Source of the DNA: a virus
DNA length: 64,000 bases
IMG/VR virus record: IMGVR_UViG_3300046804_004123
Span: 40,174 to 104,173 of that record
Strand: one strand, 5' to 3'
A program made the position numbers and the translations under genes. This document shows positions 8,433 to 16,858 of the stretch, in pieces. Position 1 is the first letter of the stretch; the number at the start of each line of letters is the position of its first letter. The notes beneath the pieces are model-generated. The model was not told where the DNA came from, did not search any database, and saw only the letters and a program-made list of their open reading frames with translations.

Positions 8433-11063
8433 TTACACTACTACGATGCCGTACATGGAAGGAGTCATAAACACGTAATCATTACTTTCATCAATAGGAG
8501 AAATAGAAGGTACTGATGTTCCAGAAGGTGATGATGGTGACAAAGGTTTAGATCCAGTAGATCCCAAATTCATGGTCTTTGTTGGTAATGTTATATAATT
8601 AATAGATGGTTTTTGTTTAGAAACTTGATATTTTGATGTGCCACTAATGGTTTCTTTTACTGGAATAACATATAATTTAGTATTATCAACAAAAGGTTTT
8701 TCTGAAAAACCTTTTGTTGGACGTTGAATTATTTTTTGAGTTATATCAATTGGATTATTTACAATTACTTTTGGTTCAATAGTTGATATTTGTGGAGGAG
8801 TAATTTTTTGCTGTGGTTGAGGAGCAATTTTTGAACTATCCGCAGGCATATCAACCTTTGGCATCTTCATCGGTTGAGCATTTTGCGGTAAAGACTGTGT
8901 ATTAGAAAGAACTGGTGTGTTTGATGATTTTCCTCCGCTTCCAAGTGTAGGTCTAATTCCACCACCCCCAGGAGGTCTTCTTGCTGATCTATTTTTTCTT
9001 TTTATTTCATTAGACTCTTTATCAAGTAAATTTTTAAATTCTTCTAAAACCTTATTGAACTCAAAAATTATATCAGATTTCATCGCATTAACAGTATCTT
9101 GTCTTTTAACTGCATTTGCAAAACTCTGCCACAATCTACCAGCATTTTCACTAATATCTTTTAATAATGGTCTAAAAAGCATCGATGGGCGAGTAGGAAT
9201 AACCTCTTCACCAGGAGCAAGTAATGCTTTTCCATAATTACCAAGTTGTTTTGCTCCAGATGCAATCATCGCAGGAACACTATCAATTCCTAAAGATCCT
9301 GGTCCACCAACAGTTCCACCACCAGCAAATAATGCAGGAATTGTTCCACCTTTATTGAAAGATAATCCAGAAGTAATAGTATCCCTAATATCTGTAGGAA
9401 GATTTACTCCTCTTTTTAAAAGTTGTTCTGCTGCAACATTTCTAGTTATTTTATTTCTAGATTTTAATAATGTGAGTAATTCATCATCGGATGCATTTGC
9501 GTAAAAAGATCTCTCGGCCTTTACAATATCCTGGTCTTGTGATTTATTCAAATTATTTTCTATTTTACGTCTAATTAAAGTTTTATTTACAACTTCTGGA
9601 TTAAGTTTTTTTTGCGGTCTTATAGTTTTTGTAGTAGGTTCAGAAACAGTTTGTTCTGGAATAACATTAACTGTTCTCTGTGGTTTTACTGTAGGTTCAG
9701 TTGGTTCTGGTGTTAATTTTGGTTTTGGGAAGGATCTACTAGATTGTGGCAGTCCAGTTCTTCCTCTCAATCTTCCTCCAGGTAAGGCATTTACAAGTGC
9801 AAATAATCCTAAAAGTCCTTCAAATCCTTGGGTAGCATTTTGTTGTTGAGTTGCTCGACCTGGTTGAAAAACAACTTTAGGATTATAATCTCTCTTTGAA
9901 AAAACACCAGTTGAATTGGTAGCTTCAACTATTATTATATCACCTTGTTTTGTTGTTGTTCTTTGTTGTTTATATCCAGACTGATAATACTGTGTTACAA
10001 GATTTTGAACAACTGTTTGAAGATTTTTAGGAATATTTTGTTGTTTTACTGCAGTAGATGCTGCTAATTGAGGACTAGGAGTAGCTTGATTTTGTTGAAC
10101 TGCTTGTGTTGCTGTTACGGGAGTTGCCGCTTGTGGTGGTGGAGGAGCAGCTGCTGGTGCTGGAACTGGTGGTATGGGTAATCCTTTCTGATTTAATAAT
10201 TTTCTAACGGGTTCAAACGCATTTGTTGCAATAATCAGGCTAGCAAGAGCCTCAAGCATCGGACCACTTCTTCTAGGATTTCTGACTAAACTATCAATAC
10301 AATCCTTAAGAGGTAAACAATCATCTACATTTTGTGCAGGAGACTTTGGACAATTACAAGGAAGTTTTGGTTTTGATCTGAAGAAATCTATAAGACCTTT
10401 AAGTGCATTCGCAACCTTTAATATCTTTCTAACTAATCCTAATAATTTAATAGCACCAAAAACTATTAAAAGTTCTTTCCAATAATCTTTTAGGAACTGG
10501 AAGAACTGCTTAAGTTTCTCTTGGTTTTCTGGTTTCTGTAACCATCTGAATGCATTATTGATTAAAATACCAGTAAATATTATTGAAAAAAAATCAATTA
10601 ATTTTTGAAAAATACTTTTTGCTGGTGCAAGAATAGTGTTAAAAGTTTTTCCTAAAAATCCTTTAAAACCACTTTCTAATTTGTTCTCTTTATCTTTAAC
10701 TTTTTCTGCGGCAATTTTCTTTTTTGCTTCTTCTAGATCTTTTTTCTCTTCTTTAATTCTAGAAAGAAAATCTAAAGATAATTGCTCTTTAATTTGAGAT
10801 AATAATTTATTAGACTGCTCTAATACTTTCTGTATTCCAAAATTAGACTGTATATACTTTACTAAACCTTCTTTTTTATTTTCGTCAGTCTTATCTGGAA
10901 TTAAAGACTCTGGAATTAGTTTTGCTAATGGTTTAATAAAACTAAATTTTGTTCTCTTTAATTCAACTCCAGGTTTAATGGCACCACTAATTAACGTAGA
11001 CTTAATATTTCTACGATTTATTTTTGGAATAGATGGTGCCTTATAAACCTGATCGATTTCCAC
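8433..11063 (-). CDS. Tape-measure/hub-like structural protein
   Basis: 876 residues, starting with GTG at 11063 inside the end of the preceding small frame (23-base overlap). The layout is a helical N-terminus with a Glu/Lys-rich coiled-coil at about 80-130, a hydrophobic segment near 155-180 (FFSIIFTGILINN), Pro/Ala/Gln-rich linkers, and a Gly-rich region near 585-610 (FAGGGTVGGPGSLGIDSVPA) followed by a helix with APGEEVIPTR. That Gly-rich block is common in tape-measure proteins. It follows the gp26/frameshift pair, the place where tape-measure genes follow their chaperones in other tailed phages. A tape-measure role is inferred; it is not recognisably T4 gp29. Confidence 0.7.
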   Translation of the reverse strand: MEIDQVYKAPSIPKINRRNIKSTLISGAIKPGVELKRTKFSFIKPLAKLIPESLIPDKTDENKKEGLVKYIQSNFGIQKVLEQSNKLLSQIKEQLSLDFLSRIKEEKKDLEEAKKKIAAEKVKDKENKLESGFKGFLGKTFNTILAPAKSIFQKLIDFFSIIFTGILINNAFRWLQKPENQEKLKQFFQFLKDYWKELLIVFGAIKLLGLVRKILKVANALKGLIDFFRSKPKLPCNCPKSPAQNVDDCLPLKDCIDSLVRNPRRSGPMLEALASLIIATNAFEPVRKLLNQKGLPIPPVPAPAAAPPPPQAATPVTATQAVQQNQATPSPQLAASTAVKQQNIPKNLQTVVQNLVTQYYQSGYKQQRTTTKQGDIIIVEATNSTGVFSKRDYNPKVVFQPGRATQQQNATQGFEGLLGLFALVNALPGGRLRGRTGLPQSSRSFPKPKLTPEPTEPTVKPQRTVNVIPEQTVSEPTTKTIRPQKKLNPEVVNKTLIRRKIENNLNKSQDQDIVKAERSFYANASDDELLTLLKSRNKITRNVAAEQLLKRGVNLPTDIRDTITSGLSFNKGGTIPALFAGGGTVGGPGSLGIDSVPAMIASGAKQLGNYGKALLAPGEEVIPTRPSMLFRPLLKDISENAGRLWQSFANAVKRQDTVNAMKSDIIFEFNKVLEEFKNLLDKESNEIKRKNRSARRPPGGGGIRPTLGSGGKSSNTPVLSNTQSLPQNAQPMKMPKVDMPADSSKIAPQPQQKITPPQISTIEPKVIVNNPIDITQKIIQRPTKGFSEKPFVDNTKLYVIPVKETISGTSKYQVSKQKPSINYITLPTKTMNLGSTGSKPLSPSSPSGTSVPSISPIDESNDYVFMTPSMYGIVVV

Positions 11064-11238
11064 TTTGCTGCTGTGCCTTTAAGTTTTCTTCTTCAACGTG
11101 TTGTTGTAAAAGAGAAACGTAGATTTCTCTTTCCCAAGGCATCATATTCTCTAACTCTGTCAAAGAATATTTATGGTGTTGCATCATGGCAAAATTAATT
11201 TTGAAATATGACTCAAGACTAGTATGAGCCATACTCAA
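11041..11238 (-). CDS. Small frame downstream of gp26, probable -1 frameshift extension
   Basis: The frame has 65 codons, from a TTG at 11238 that overlaps the gp26 stop; the first ATG is at 11232. The peptide (HHKYSLTELENMMPWEREIYVSLL) resembles the short second part of tail-assembly chaperones in other tailed phages. It lies in the -1 frame relative to gp26. gp26 ends in AG-T-TTT-TTC, a canonical X XXY YYZ slippery site at 11247-11241, and a possible 6-bp hairpin follows 5 bases later. Shifting there would make a fusion of about 305 residues. Independent translation from the ATG is also possible, since the site lacks a strong Shine-Dalgarno sequence. Confidence 0.75.
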   Translation of the reverse strand: MSMAHTSLESYFKINFAMMQHHKYSLTELENMMPWEREIYVSLLQQHVEEENLKAQQQSGNRSGL

Positions 11239-11247
11239 GTGAAAAAA
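11221..11247 (-). promoter_or_regulatory. Predicted -1 ribosomal frameshift site with hairpin
   Basis: On the minus strand the gp26 reading frame ends GCC AGT TTT TTC ACT TGA. TTTTTTC fits the X XXY YYZ slippery pattern in the correct phase. Five bases later AGTATG-GCT-CATACT can form a 6-bp stem with a 3-base loop at 11235-11221. Slippage by -1 enters the 65-codon frame without meeting a stop. The sequence features are directly visible; use of the site is inferred. Confidence 0.6.
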
Positions 11248-11957
11248 CTGGCAAGACCCTCCAATACGACTTCACTTTCAACTTTAGTTTTTGGATTTTT
11301 AACTTGAATTTTATGCGATAATTTTGGCATGGTGGTAAAGAAGGTTTCAATCTCCTTCAACTGCTTGGTATTCATCTGATCAACAAATTCTTTCACTTCT
11401 TTTTTAGTACAATCTGCTGCAGACCACGACTCCTCTTGATTGTAAATCATATCAATACAAGAAACAATCATATCTAAAGATTTATCAACATCATTATTAT
11501 CACTATTATATTCAAAGTTATTTTCAACAAATTGTTCTAGTGATGGATATTTCATCTTCATGGAAAGTTCATCATCTAATCTAACAATTTGAACATGCTC
11601 TGGATCTTTTTGAACTTTAATTTCATCAATACCAATTTCCATCTTAACTTGAGTTTCCCCATCATCTGGGCAAATCACATTAACCTCAACAGTTTCTCCA
11701 ACTGATTTTGCTCTAACATTTAGGAAAATATATTCAATATCAAAAGTTGCAAGATCTGCAATCTTAACACCTTTTGTAAGAATACATTCTGTTAAGATTT
11801 GAACAATAGCACTAGTTATCTGCTTCATATCTTCAGATTCTAGTGCCATAATAAGAATTTTTTCTTCCCTCACCAAAAAAGGTCTGTATCTTATTTTCTT
11901 TCCAGTCGAAGGAATTTCCAACTCATGAGTTGGAGTATTAATTTTAGGTAAAGGCAT
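11235..11957 (-). CDS. gp26: Baseplate hub subunit / tail assembly protein, gp26 family
   Basis: 240 residues of the T4 gp26-type baseplate family. The N-terminus PLPKINTPTHELEIPSTGKK followed by IRYRPFLVREEKILIMALES is the family's characteristic start. The middle has a Cys-Pro-Asp-Asp-Gly segment (ICPDDGETQV) and the C-terminal third is acidic and helical. In T4, gp26 is needed for hub assembly. Here it is followed at once by a short -1 frame and then by tape-measure-like genes, the arrangement of the lambda G/GT chaperones, so this family may act as the tail-assembly chaperone in these phages. Its terminal codons carry the slippery sequence. Confidence 0.85.
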   Translation of the reverse strand: MPLPKINTPTHELEIPSTGKKIRYRPFLVREEKILIMALESEDMKQITSAIVQILTECILTKGVKIADLATFDIEYIFLNVRAKSVGETVEVNVICPDDGETQVKMEIGIDEIKVQKDPEHVQIVRLDDELSMKMKYPSLEQFVENNFEYNSDNNDVDKSLDMIVSCIDMIYNQEESWSAADCTKKEVKEFVDQMNTKQLKEIETFFTTMPKLSHKIQVKNPKTKVESEVVLEGLASFFT

Positions 11958-11987
11958 AATCCTTTAATACAATTCAGGTATGATTAT

Positions 11988-12809
11988 TTAGGGAACTAGG
12001 TTTCCATATGGATCCAACTGATATGTTGGACCATATGGACCATATGGTTTATATTGTTGGGTATATTGTTCAACTCCCGAAAGCAAGTTTGCGATAGGAT
12101 CATTAGCAGCGTTTTCTTCAACAACAAGAGGAGCAAATTCTCTTCTCATAATATAACGATCATAATTCATAGTAACAGTAACTTTCATAATTTCTGCTTC
12201 TCCGTAAGCAACTGGTATTGATGTAACGGACTTAGGAAAAGCATTAACTAATTGGAAAGATATATTTGTGGCTTGAGAAGATGCAAAATCTCTCTCAAAT
12301 TTCTTTATAAAAAAACCATCAGTTTTATAATATTTTGGATAATTATATCTTCTATAATATCCAGGAGTTGGAGAATTATCTCCTTGTATTTGGGGAACAA
12401 TTCCACCAGCAGCCCCAGAAATAAAATCCATCCAAGCCTCAAAAAATCCTAAAACTTTATATTGCCTATCAATATAAAAAGTAAAATCAATATCAGTATT
12501 AATTCTTGTATGTGCAAATTCTTGAGCAACTCCCATATAATTATCCTTTACTTCGGCAGTTGCATATGAAGAAGTTGGAAGAGATGCTTCAGAACATAAC
12601 AGACCTAATTTATTACCAAAATCTAAAGTAAAATCAATAGATCCATATTGCGTTCCATTTTTTAAAAATTGTAAAAAAGAAGTTGTATTACTGGGTGATA
12701 ACCAAGATGGAGTAATTGAAACTTCAAATAAATTTGTTCTTGCCAATCCACCGTCTAGGAGAATAGGCAAAGTACTCATATTAACTGTGCCAATCTCTGG
12801 TACTTTCAT
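11988..12809 (-). CDS. Tail-tube-fold baseplate protein, gp54-like
   Basis: 273 residues. The order of elements is that of T4 tail-tube-like proteins (gp19, gp48, gp54): an N-terminal strand (RTNLFEVSITPSW), a CSEASLPTSSY loop, then TDIDFTFYIDRQYKVLGFFEAWMDFI and a late strand MKVTVTMNYDRY. The length is nearer gp54 (320) than gp19 (163), and gp48 is accounted for on the other strand close by, so a gp54-type tube initiator is the best guess. The C-terminus is a Tyr/Pro/Gly-rich tail (QQYKPYGPYGPTYQLDPYG). It is divergent from gp4, with 40 bases between the starts. Confidence 0.6.
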   Translation of the reverse strand: MKVPEIGTVNMSTLPILLDGGLARTNLFEVSITPSWLSPSNTTSFLQFLKNGTQYGSIDFTLDFGNKLGLLCSEASLPTSSYATAEVKDNYMGVAQEFAHTRINTDIDFTFYIDRQYKVLGFFEAWMDFISGAAGGIVPQIQGDNSPTPGYYRRYNYPKYYKTDGFFIKKFERDFASSQATNISFQLVNAFPKSVTSIPVAYGEAEIMKVTVTMNYDRYIMRREFAPLVVEENAANDPIANLLSGVEQYTQQYKPYGPYGPTYQLDPYGNLVP

Positions 12810-12820
12810 TTCTAAATATC

Positions 12821-12828
12821 TATAAGAT
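12821..12828 (+). promoter_or_regulatory. Possible T4-type late promoter before gp4
   Basis: TATAAGAT lies 22 bases upstream of the gp4 start, in the divergent gap between gp54-like and gp4. T4 late promoters have TATAAATA around -10, so this matches six of eight positions. A gp33-type co-activator is encoded in the window, which makes late promoters expected. The assignment is weak on sequence alone. Confidence 0.35.
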
Positions 12829-12849
12829 ACTATGTTATGAATTATTTAG

Positions 12850-13281
12850 ATGTCATATAAGGGAAAATATAAACCATCATATCCACAAAAATACAAAGGA
12901 GATCCTACAAATATTATATACAGATCTTTGTGGGAAAGAAAGTTCATGGTTTATTGTGATACCAGAGAAAATATTTTAGAATGGGGATCTGAAGAAATTT
13001 GTCTCCCATACCGTTCTCCTGTGGATAATCGCATTCACAGATATTTTCCAGATTTCTATATTAAAGTAAATGAAAATGGGACGATTAAAAAATATTTAAT
13101 TGAAGTAAAACCAAAGAAGCAAACGATAGAACCAAAAGTTCAAAAAAGAAAAACAAAAGGATACATCTACGAAGTTGTAGAGTATGCAAAAAATCAGGCA
13201 AAATGGAGAGCAGCAAGAGAATTCTGCGAAGATCGTCAGTGGCAATTTAAAATTATCACAGAAGATGAACTAGGTATTTAA
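12850..13281 (+). CDS. gp4: Head completion protein gp4
   Basis: 143 residues that line up end to end with T4 gp4 (150). Shared blocks are MSYKGKY, YKGDPTNIIYRSLWERKFM, EWGSEEICLPYRSPVD, HRYFPDFYI, KKYLIEVKP and the closing TEDELGI. The spacing of PDFYI and LIEVKP fits a PD-(D/E)XK nuclease core, which the family is thought to have. In T4, gp4 is added to filled heads before tail joining. It is the first gene of the only plus-strand cluster and is followed by the next gene after one base. Confidence 0.95.
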   Translation: MSYKGKYKPSYPQKYKGDPTNIIYRSLWERKFMVYCDTRENILEWGSEEICLPYRSPVDNRIHRYFPDFYIKVNENGTIKKYLIEVKPKKQTIEPKVQKRKTKGYIYEVVEYAKNQAKWRAAREFCEDRQWQFKIITEDELGI

Positions 13282-13282
13282 A

Positions 13283-13687
13283 ATGCCAAGAAAAACAATT
13301 AAACAAAGAAAAAAAACTAATACTGATACTGATGATAATATTAATAGGATTCGTAATGTAACTAATAATTTAATTGGGAACGAAGATCCAGATGATTTAA
13401 TGCTTGAGATAATTGATGCATTAACAGAGAGTGAAAAAGTTCCAAAGACTGGAAAGTATTATGTGTTTGTATATAATCCAAAAACTCCAAATATTCAATA
13501 TGATCAAAACCCATTAGTTGCGGTTACTGATGTTTTTTCATGGGGATTTAGGGGAATTAATTTTCACTGGAGAGAAGTTCGTCAATATACATGGGATGAA
13601 ATTGCTGGAGGAATTTATGAAGTATATCCTTCAGAATTAAAAGACTTACAAACCATTCCATTTGGAAAATTTCGTCTAAATAATTAA
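13283..13687 (+). CDS. Conserved T4-like protein of unknown function
   Basis: 134 residues. The first 50 are basic and then acidic and probably disordered (RKTIKQRKKTNTDTDDN). The rest is a compact domain with aromatic-rich motifs: GKYYVFVYNPKTPNIQYDQNPL, FSWGFRGINFHW and REVRQYTWDEIAGGIYEVYP. Proteins of this type recur beside gp4 and gp53 in T4-like cyanophages as far as I recall, but I know no function for them. The position in a morphogenesis cluster, one base after gp4 and 12 bases before gp48, suggests a virion or assembly role. Confidence 0.8.
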   Translation: MPRKTIKQRKKTNTDTDDNINRIRNVTNNLIGNEDPDDLMLEIIDALTESEKVPKTGKYYVFVYNPKTPNIQYDQNPLVAVTDVFSWGFRGINFHWREVRQYTWDEIAGGIYEVYPSELKDLQTIPFGKFRLNN

Positions 13688-13699
13688 AAAATAGCCAAA

Positions 13700-14566
13700 A
13701 TGGCAGAAGAAACAGACCAATTAAGATATCCTGCAGATTTTACAATTGAAAAACAGACTGATTATTTTGAAATTCAAGTTAAATCATATTCCAGAAAAGA
13801 AGGTGAGTTTATTAATAGTGCTTTAATTGGAGAGATAAAAAAAACAATTTATTTACCTATGCCATCCAACATTCAAGATGCGAATGCTGTTGGTTGGGGT
13901 GAAGAAAAAATGAATAACATAACCGCAGGAGCATTAAAAGCTATTGAAGGTGCAATGGGAATTAATGTATTTGATTTACCAACCAGTGTTGAACAAGCAA
14001 AAGATAAAATAAACAAAGCAATAACAGATTCTGGAATAACTGGACAAGATGCATCAAAATTATTTAATAGGTCTCTTGCTGCAGAAGCAGTTAATATTTT
14101 TGGTGCAAATGTGAGTGTTGATCAAATATTAGCACGTCAATCTGGAAAAATATTTAATCCAAATTTGGAATTATTATTTAGCGGAGTAACTCTTCGTGAT
14201 TTTAGATTTTCATTTAAAATGACTCCTAGAGATGAACAAGAATCTAAGAATATAAAAGAAATTATAAGAACTCTTAAAAAATATATGTCTGCAAATAGAG
14301 CAGGTAAAGAAAATCTTTATTTAAGCACTCCATATGTTTTTCAACCAGTTTATAAAACTGGTAGTGAAAACCATAAATTTTTACACAGATTTAAACCATG
14401 TGCATTAAAAGGAGTGTCTGTTAATTATACTGGAGAAAATGTTTATGCAACATACTATGATGGAACTCCAATATCACTAATAATGGATTTAAATTTCCAA
14501 GAACTACAACCGTTCTATAGTGATGAATATGATAGTGGAGAAGGAGCATTAGGAGTAGGATACTAA
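13700..14566 (+). CDS. gp48: Baseplate tail tube cap gp48
   Basis: 288 residues. The diagnostic stretch is NPNLELLFSGVTLRDFRFSF followed by KMTPRDEQESKNIKEIIRTLKKYM, which matches the gp48 core of T4-like phages. The first half has the DYFEIQVKSYSR and KKTIYLPMPSNIQDANAVGW strands of this family. gp48 caps the baseplate and starts tail-tube polymerisation with gp54. The gene is shorter than T4 gp48 (364). It is followed by gp53 after one base, so the two form a translational pair. The start at 13700 has a weak leader (AAAATAGCCAAA). Confidence 0.88.
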   Translation: MAEETDQLRYPADFTIEKQTDYFEIQVKSYSRKEGEFINSALIGEIKKTIYLPMPSNIQDANAVGWGEEKMNNITAGALKAIEGAMGINVFDLPTSVEQAKDKINKAITDSGITGQDASKLFNRSLAAEAVNIFGANVSVDQILARQSGKIFNPNLELLFSGVTLRDFRFSFKMTPRDEQESKNIKEIIRTLKKYMSANRAGKENLYLSTPYVFQPVYKTGSENHKFLHRFKPCALKGVSVNYTGENVYATYYDGTPISLIMDLNFQELQPFYSDEYDSGEGALGVGY

Positions 14567-14567
14567 G

Positions 14568-15269
14568 ATGGGATACTTTAGAGAACTACCAAATTTAGAA
14601 TACCCTTCACCACTAGTTGATAGAAATTCTTCTTTAGATTACGTTGAAGCTAAAAATCTTTTTAGAAGAGTTAGAGTAAGACCTGATTTTGAAAATGTTT
14701 ATACTGCATTTGATAATTATACAATATTAGAAGACACAAGGCCAGATCAAGTTGCAAACGAATTGTATGGTTCTCCAAATTTAGACTGGGTAGTTTTAAT
14801 ATCAGCAGATATTAAAAATATAAGGAATGAATGGCCATTATCAAATAGGAATTTATATGATTATGCATATTCCATATATGGAGATAATATAAATTCTGTG
14901 AAATATTACGAAACAAAAGAAATAAAAGATTCTAAGGGAAGAATAATAGTACCTGCTGGACAAATAGTAAATCAAAACTACAAATTACCAACTCCAAAAA
15001 TAGATACTCTTCCTACACAATCATATGTAACATATTATGACGAAGAAACAAATTCATACAAAACCATTTACAATATAGTTAATTCTGTTACAAATCTTGA
15101 CTACGAAGTGCAAAAAAATGATGAGAAAAGAAAAATTTTAGTTCTTAGAAAAACATATTTGGAAATGTTCTTAAATGATATGAGAAGAGAAATGAAATAC
15201 AAAAAGTCTTCTCAGTATATAAATGAATATCTAATAAGAGGAGAAAATTTAAGAATTACATCACCATAA
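14568..15269 (+). CDS. gp53: Baseplate wedge protein gp53
   Basis: 233 residues, somewhat longer than T4 gp53 (196). The family signature is present: YTILEDTRPDQVANELYGSPNLDWVVLISADI at about residues 50-85, then NEWPLSNRNLYDYAYSIYG, and the helical C-terminus LRKTYLEMFLNDMRREMKY. gp53 joins wedges around the hub. The last nine bases overlap the end of the convergent Mom-like gene, so no terminator lies between them. Confidence 0.88.
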   Translation: MGYFRELPNLEYPSPLVDRNSSLDYVEAKNLFRRVRVRPDFENVYTAFDNYTILEDTRPDQVANELYGSPNLDWVVLISADIKNIRNEWPLSNRNLYDYAYSIYGDNINSVKYYETKEIKDSKGRIIVPAGQIVNQNYKLPTPKIDTLPTQSYVTYYDEETNSYKTIYNIVNSVTNLDYEVQKNDEKRKILVLRKTYLEMFLNDMRREMKYKKSSQYINEYLIRGENLRITSP

Positions 15270-15848
15270 GAGTTCTAAGTTTTTATCAAACATCATCACA
15301 TATCGGTGTTTGCGGGAGCGTTCTTTCCATTCTCCTGCAGCACCTTTAATTTTGCCTCTAGAGTGTTTAGTTCCGTCTGCATAGTAGAAATCTTTCTTTG
15401 GGTCTGTGAGTCCGCAATATTTAAAATTACAAGCACGATAGATTGTACCATTATGAAAATCACTATCAGCGTAAGAGATGATTGCTTTAACTTCAGTATC
15501 CTTCCGTAACTGTCTAATCGATCTTGAAACAAACCAAGAAGTGATATTATGCTCGCCAGATTGGGTGTCTGGGTGAATGCAGAGCCGCGAAAGTTCAAAT
15601 AATCCTTGCTGTTCATTTCTTTCTAAACCAAAGGCACCCTTTGCGATTTCGGGGACTGGCAGTCCAGTAAAAATACAAACTCCCAGAAGACCACCAACAT
15701 TCAAAGGACTGAAATCATTCTTCTTAAAAAGACCGTAATTATAACCAGATTTAAATCCTTTTGAAAAATCTTTGAGATAGTGGTATTCTAGGAGTAGTTC
15801 TTCTGCCTGTTTTTTGGAAATCCTTTCAATATAATAATCAGATTTCAT
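15261..15848 (-). CDS. Mom-like DNA modification protein (GNAT fold)
   Basis: 195 residues resembling phage Mu Mom and related GNAT-fold proteins. Visible blocks are EELLLEYHYLKDFSKGFK (N-terminal substrate region), FELSRLCIHPDTQSG, and the C-terminal motif KAIISYADSDFHNGTIYRAC plus NFKYCGLTDP with a late HRYVMMF strand. Mom turns adenine into a carbamoylmethyl-type base and blocks restriction. The gene stands alone behind the gp32 terminator and converges on gp53 with a nine-base overlap. Assignment is by motif order; a simple acetyltransferase acting on another substrate is the alternative. Confidence 0.7.
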   Translation of the reverse strand: MKSDYYIERISKKQAEELLLEYHYLKDFSKGFKSGYNYGLFKKNDFSPLNVGGLLGVCIFTGLPVPEIAKGAFGLERNEQQGLFELSRLCIHPDTQSGEHNITSWFVSRSIRQLRKDTEVKAIISYADSDFHNGTIYRACNFKYCGLTDPKKDFYYADGTKHSRGKIKGAAGEWKERSRKHRYVMMFDKNLELLW

Positions 15849-15849
15849 T

Positions 15850-15872
15850 AAAAAAGGGGGATTTCTCCCCCC
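15850..15872 (-). terminator. Rho-independent terminator after gp32
   Basis: On the minus strand GGGGGA-GAAA-TCCCCC forms a 6-bp GC-rich stem with a GAAA tetraloop, followed at once by six T residues. It lies 15 bases past the gp32 stop and just before the Mom-like start codon at 15848. Confidence 0.9.
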
Positions 15873-15886
15873 ATTATAGCACCTAA

Positions 15887-16816
15887 TCAGTCTTCTGCCA
15901 AGCGGGCGAAGTAGGAAAGGGCATCATCGTCTTCATCCTCTTCCGCAGGTGCAGCAGCACGGCGGGTAGGTTGAAGGTTGTTGATTTCTGAACGAAGATC
16001 TTCAGTCAGTTCGCGGGTAGAACCACGAGTGTTATCTTCTTCTTCAAACTCTTCAGGATCTTGATAACGAGGAGTACCTTTAGTACCAAGAACATATTCA
16101 AGACGCTTCTTCAGTTCATCATAAGATTTGAACTGGTCGGCAGCAGTCAGTTCGGCAAGAGAATACTGCTTTTTCCACACTTCTTCCATTGCATCATCAT
16201 CATCTAGAAGAGCACCCTGTTTACCAAACTCGCTGGAGTCATAGTTGCGATATCCAGCAACATTCTTTGCCTTCAGTTTAAAGTTAGCACCTTGCCAGAA
16301 GTCAAACGGATCAATTGCTTCCTCATCTTCAAATTCAGGTTGCATTGCTTCGGTAATTTTATCAAAGATTTTCTTACCGTATTTGAAGAGGAAAACTTTA
16401 CCTTCGTTTTCAGGATTAGCAGGATCCTTGACAACGTAGATGTTAGAAATATAAGTCAGTTTACGCTTTTGCTTACGTGCCTGTTCTTTTCCAGCATCAG
16501 TGCCGTTGTTCCACAGCAAAGTATTGTGCTCGGAAACAGGATCTTTTTGCCCCAGAGTGGTGAGAGAATTTTCAATATACCAACCACCAGTGCCTTGGAA
16601 TGCGTGACTGTAGAGTTTTACGAACGGAAGGTCTTCACCGTTAGGTGCAGGAAGGAAACGGATCACGGCATAACCATTGCCGCTTTTATCTACATCCAGT
16701 TTCCACACACGGTCATCACTAGAACCGCTACTAGTATTCATTTTTTCAACTTCTTTCACCAGTTTAGCGGTGAGAGAACCCAGTTTGGATTGTTTCTTAA
16801 GATCTGCGAAAGACAT
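15887..16816 (-). CDS. gp32: Single-stranded DNA-binding protein gp32
   Basis: 309 residues, the length of T4 gp32 (301). The N-terminal LKKQSKLGSLTAKLVKEVEK is the cooperativity-type basic region. The core shows VIRFLPAPNGEDLPFVKLYSHAF, GWYIENSLTTLGQKDP, ISNIYVVKDPANPENEGKVF and the FKYGKKIFDKI block, all in T4 order. The C-terminus is acidic (EDEDDDALSYFARLAED), as needed for contacts with replication partners. The three zinc cysteines of T4 gp32 are missing around residues 81-98, though H71 is kept. It is transcribed from its own sigma70-type promoter and ends at a strong terminator. Confidence 0.95.
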   Translation of the reverse strand: MSFADLKKQSKLGSLTAKLVKEVEKMNTSSGSSDDRVWKLDVDKSGNGYAVIRFLPAPNGEDLPFVKLYSHAFQGTGGWYIENSLTTLGQKDPVSEHNTLLWNNGTDAGKEQARKQKRKLTYISNIYVVKDPANPENEGKVFLFKYGKKIFDKITEAMQPEFEDEEAIDPFDFWQGANFKLKAKNVAGYRNYDSSEFGKQGALLDDDDAMEEVWKKQYSLAELTAADQFKSYDELKKRLEYVLGTKGTPRYQDPEEFEEEDNTRGSTRELTEDLRSEINNLQPTRRAAAPAEEDEDDDALSYFARLAED

Positions 16817-16858
16817 TAGATTACCTCGGATTAATTGGATTTGGAGGATTACTTTGAT

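Noticed and set aside
15296-15616. Minus-strand frame of 106 codons inside the Mom-like gene
   Set aside because: It lies fully within the Mom-like frame on the same strand. The Mom-like frame has recognisable motifs and the correct start after the terminator.
16292-16819. Plus-strand frame of 175 codons opposite gp32
   Set aside because: It is the complement of the strongly conserved gp32 gene, and its product has no family features and no ribosome binding site.
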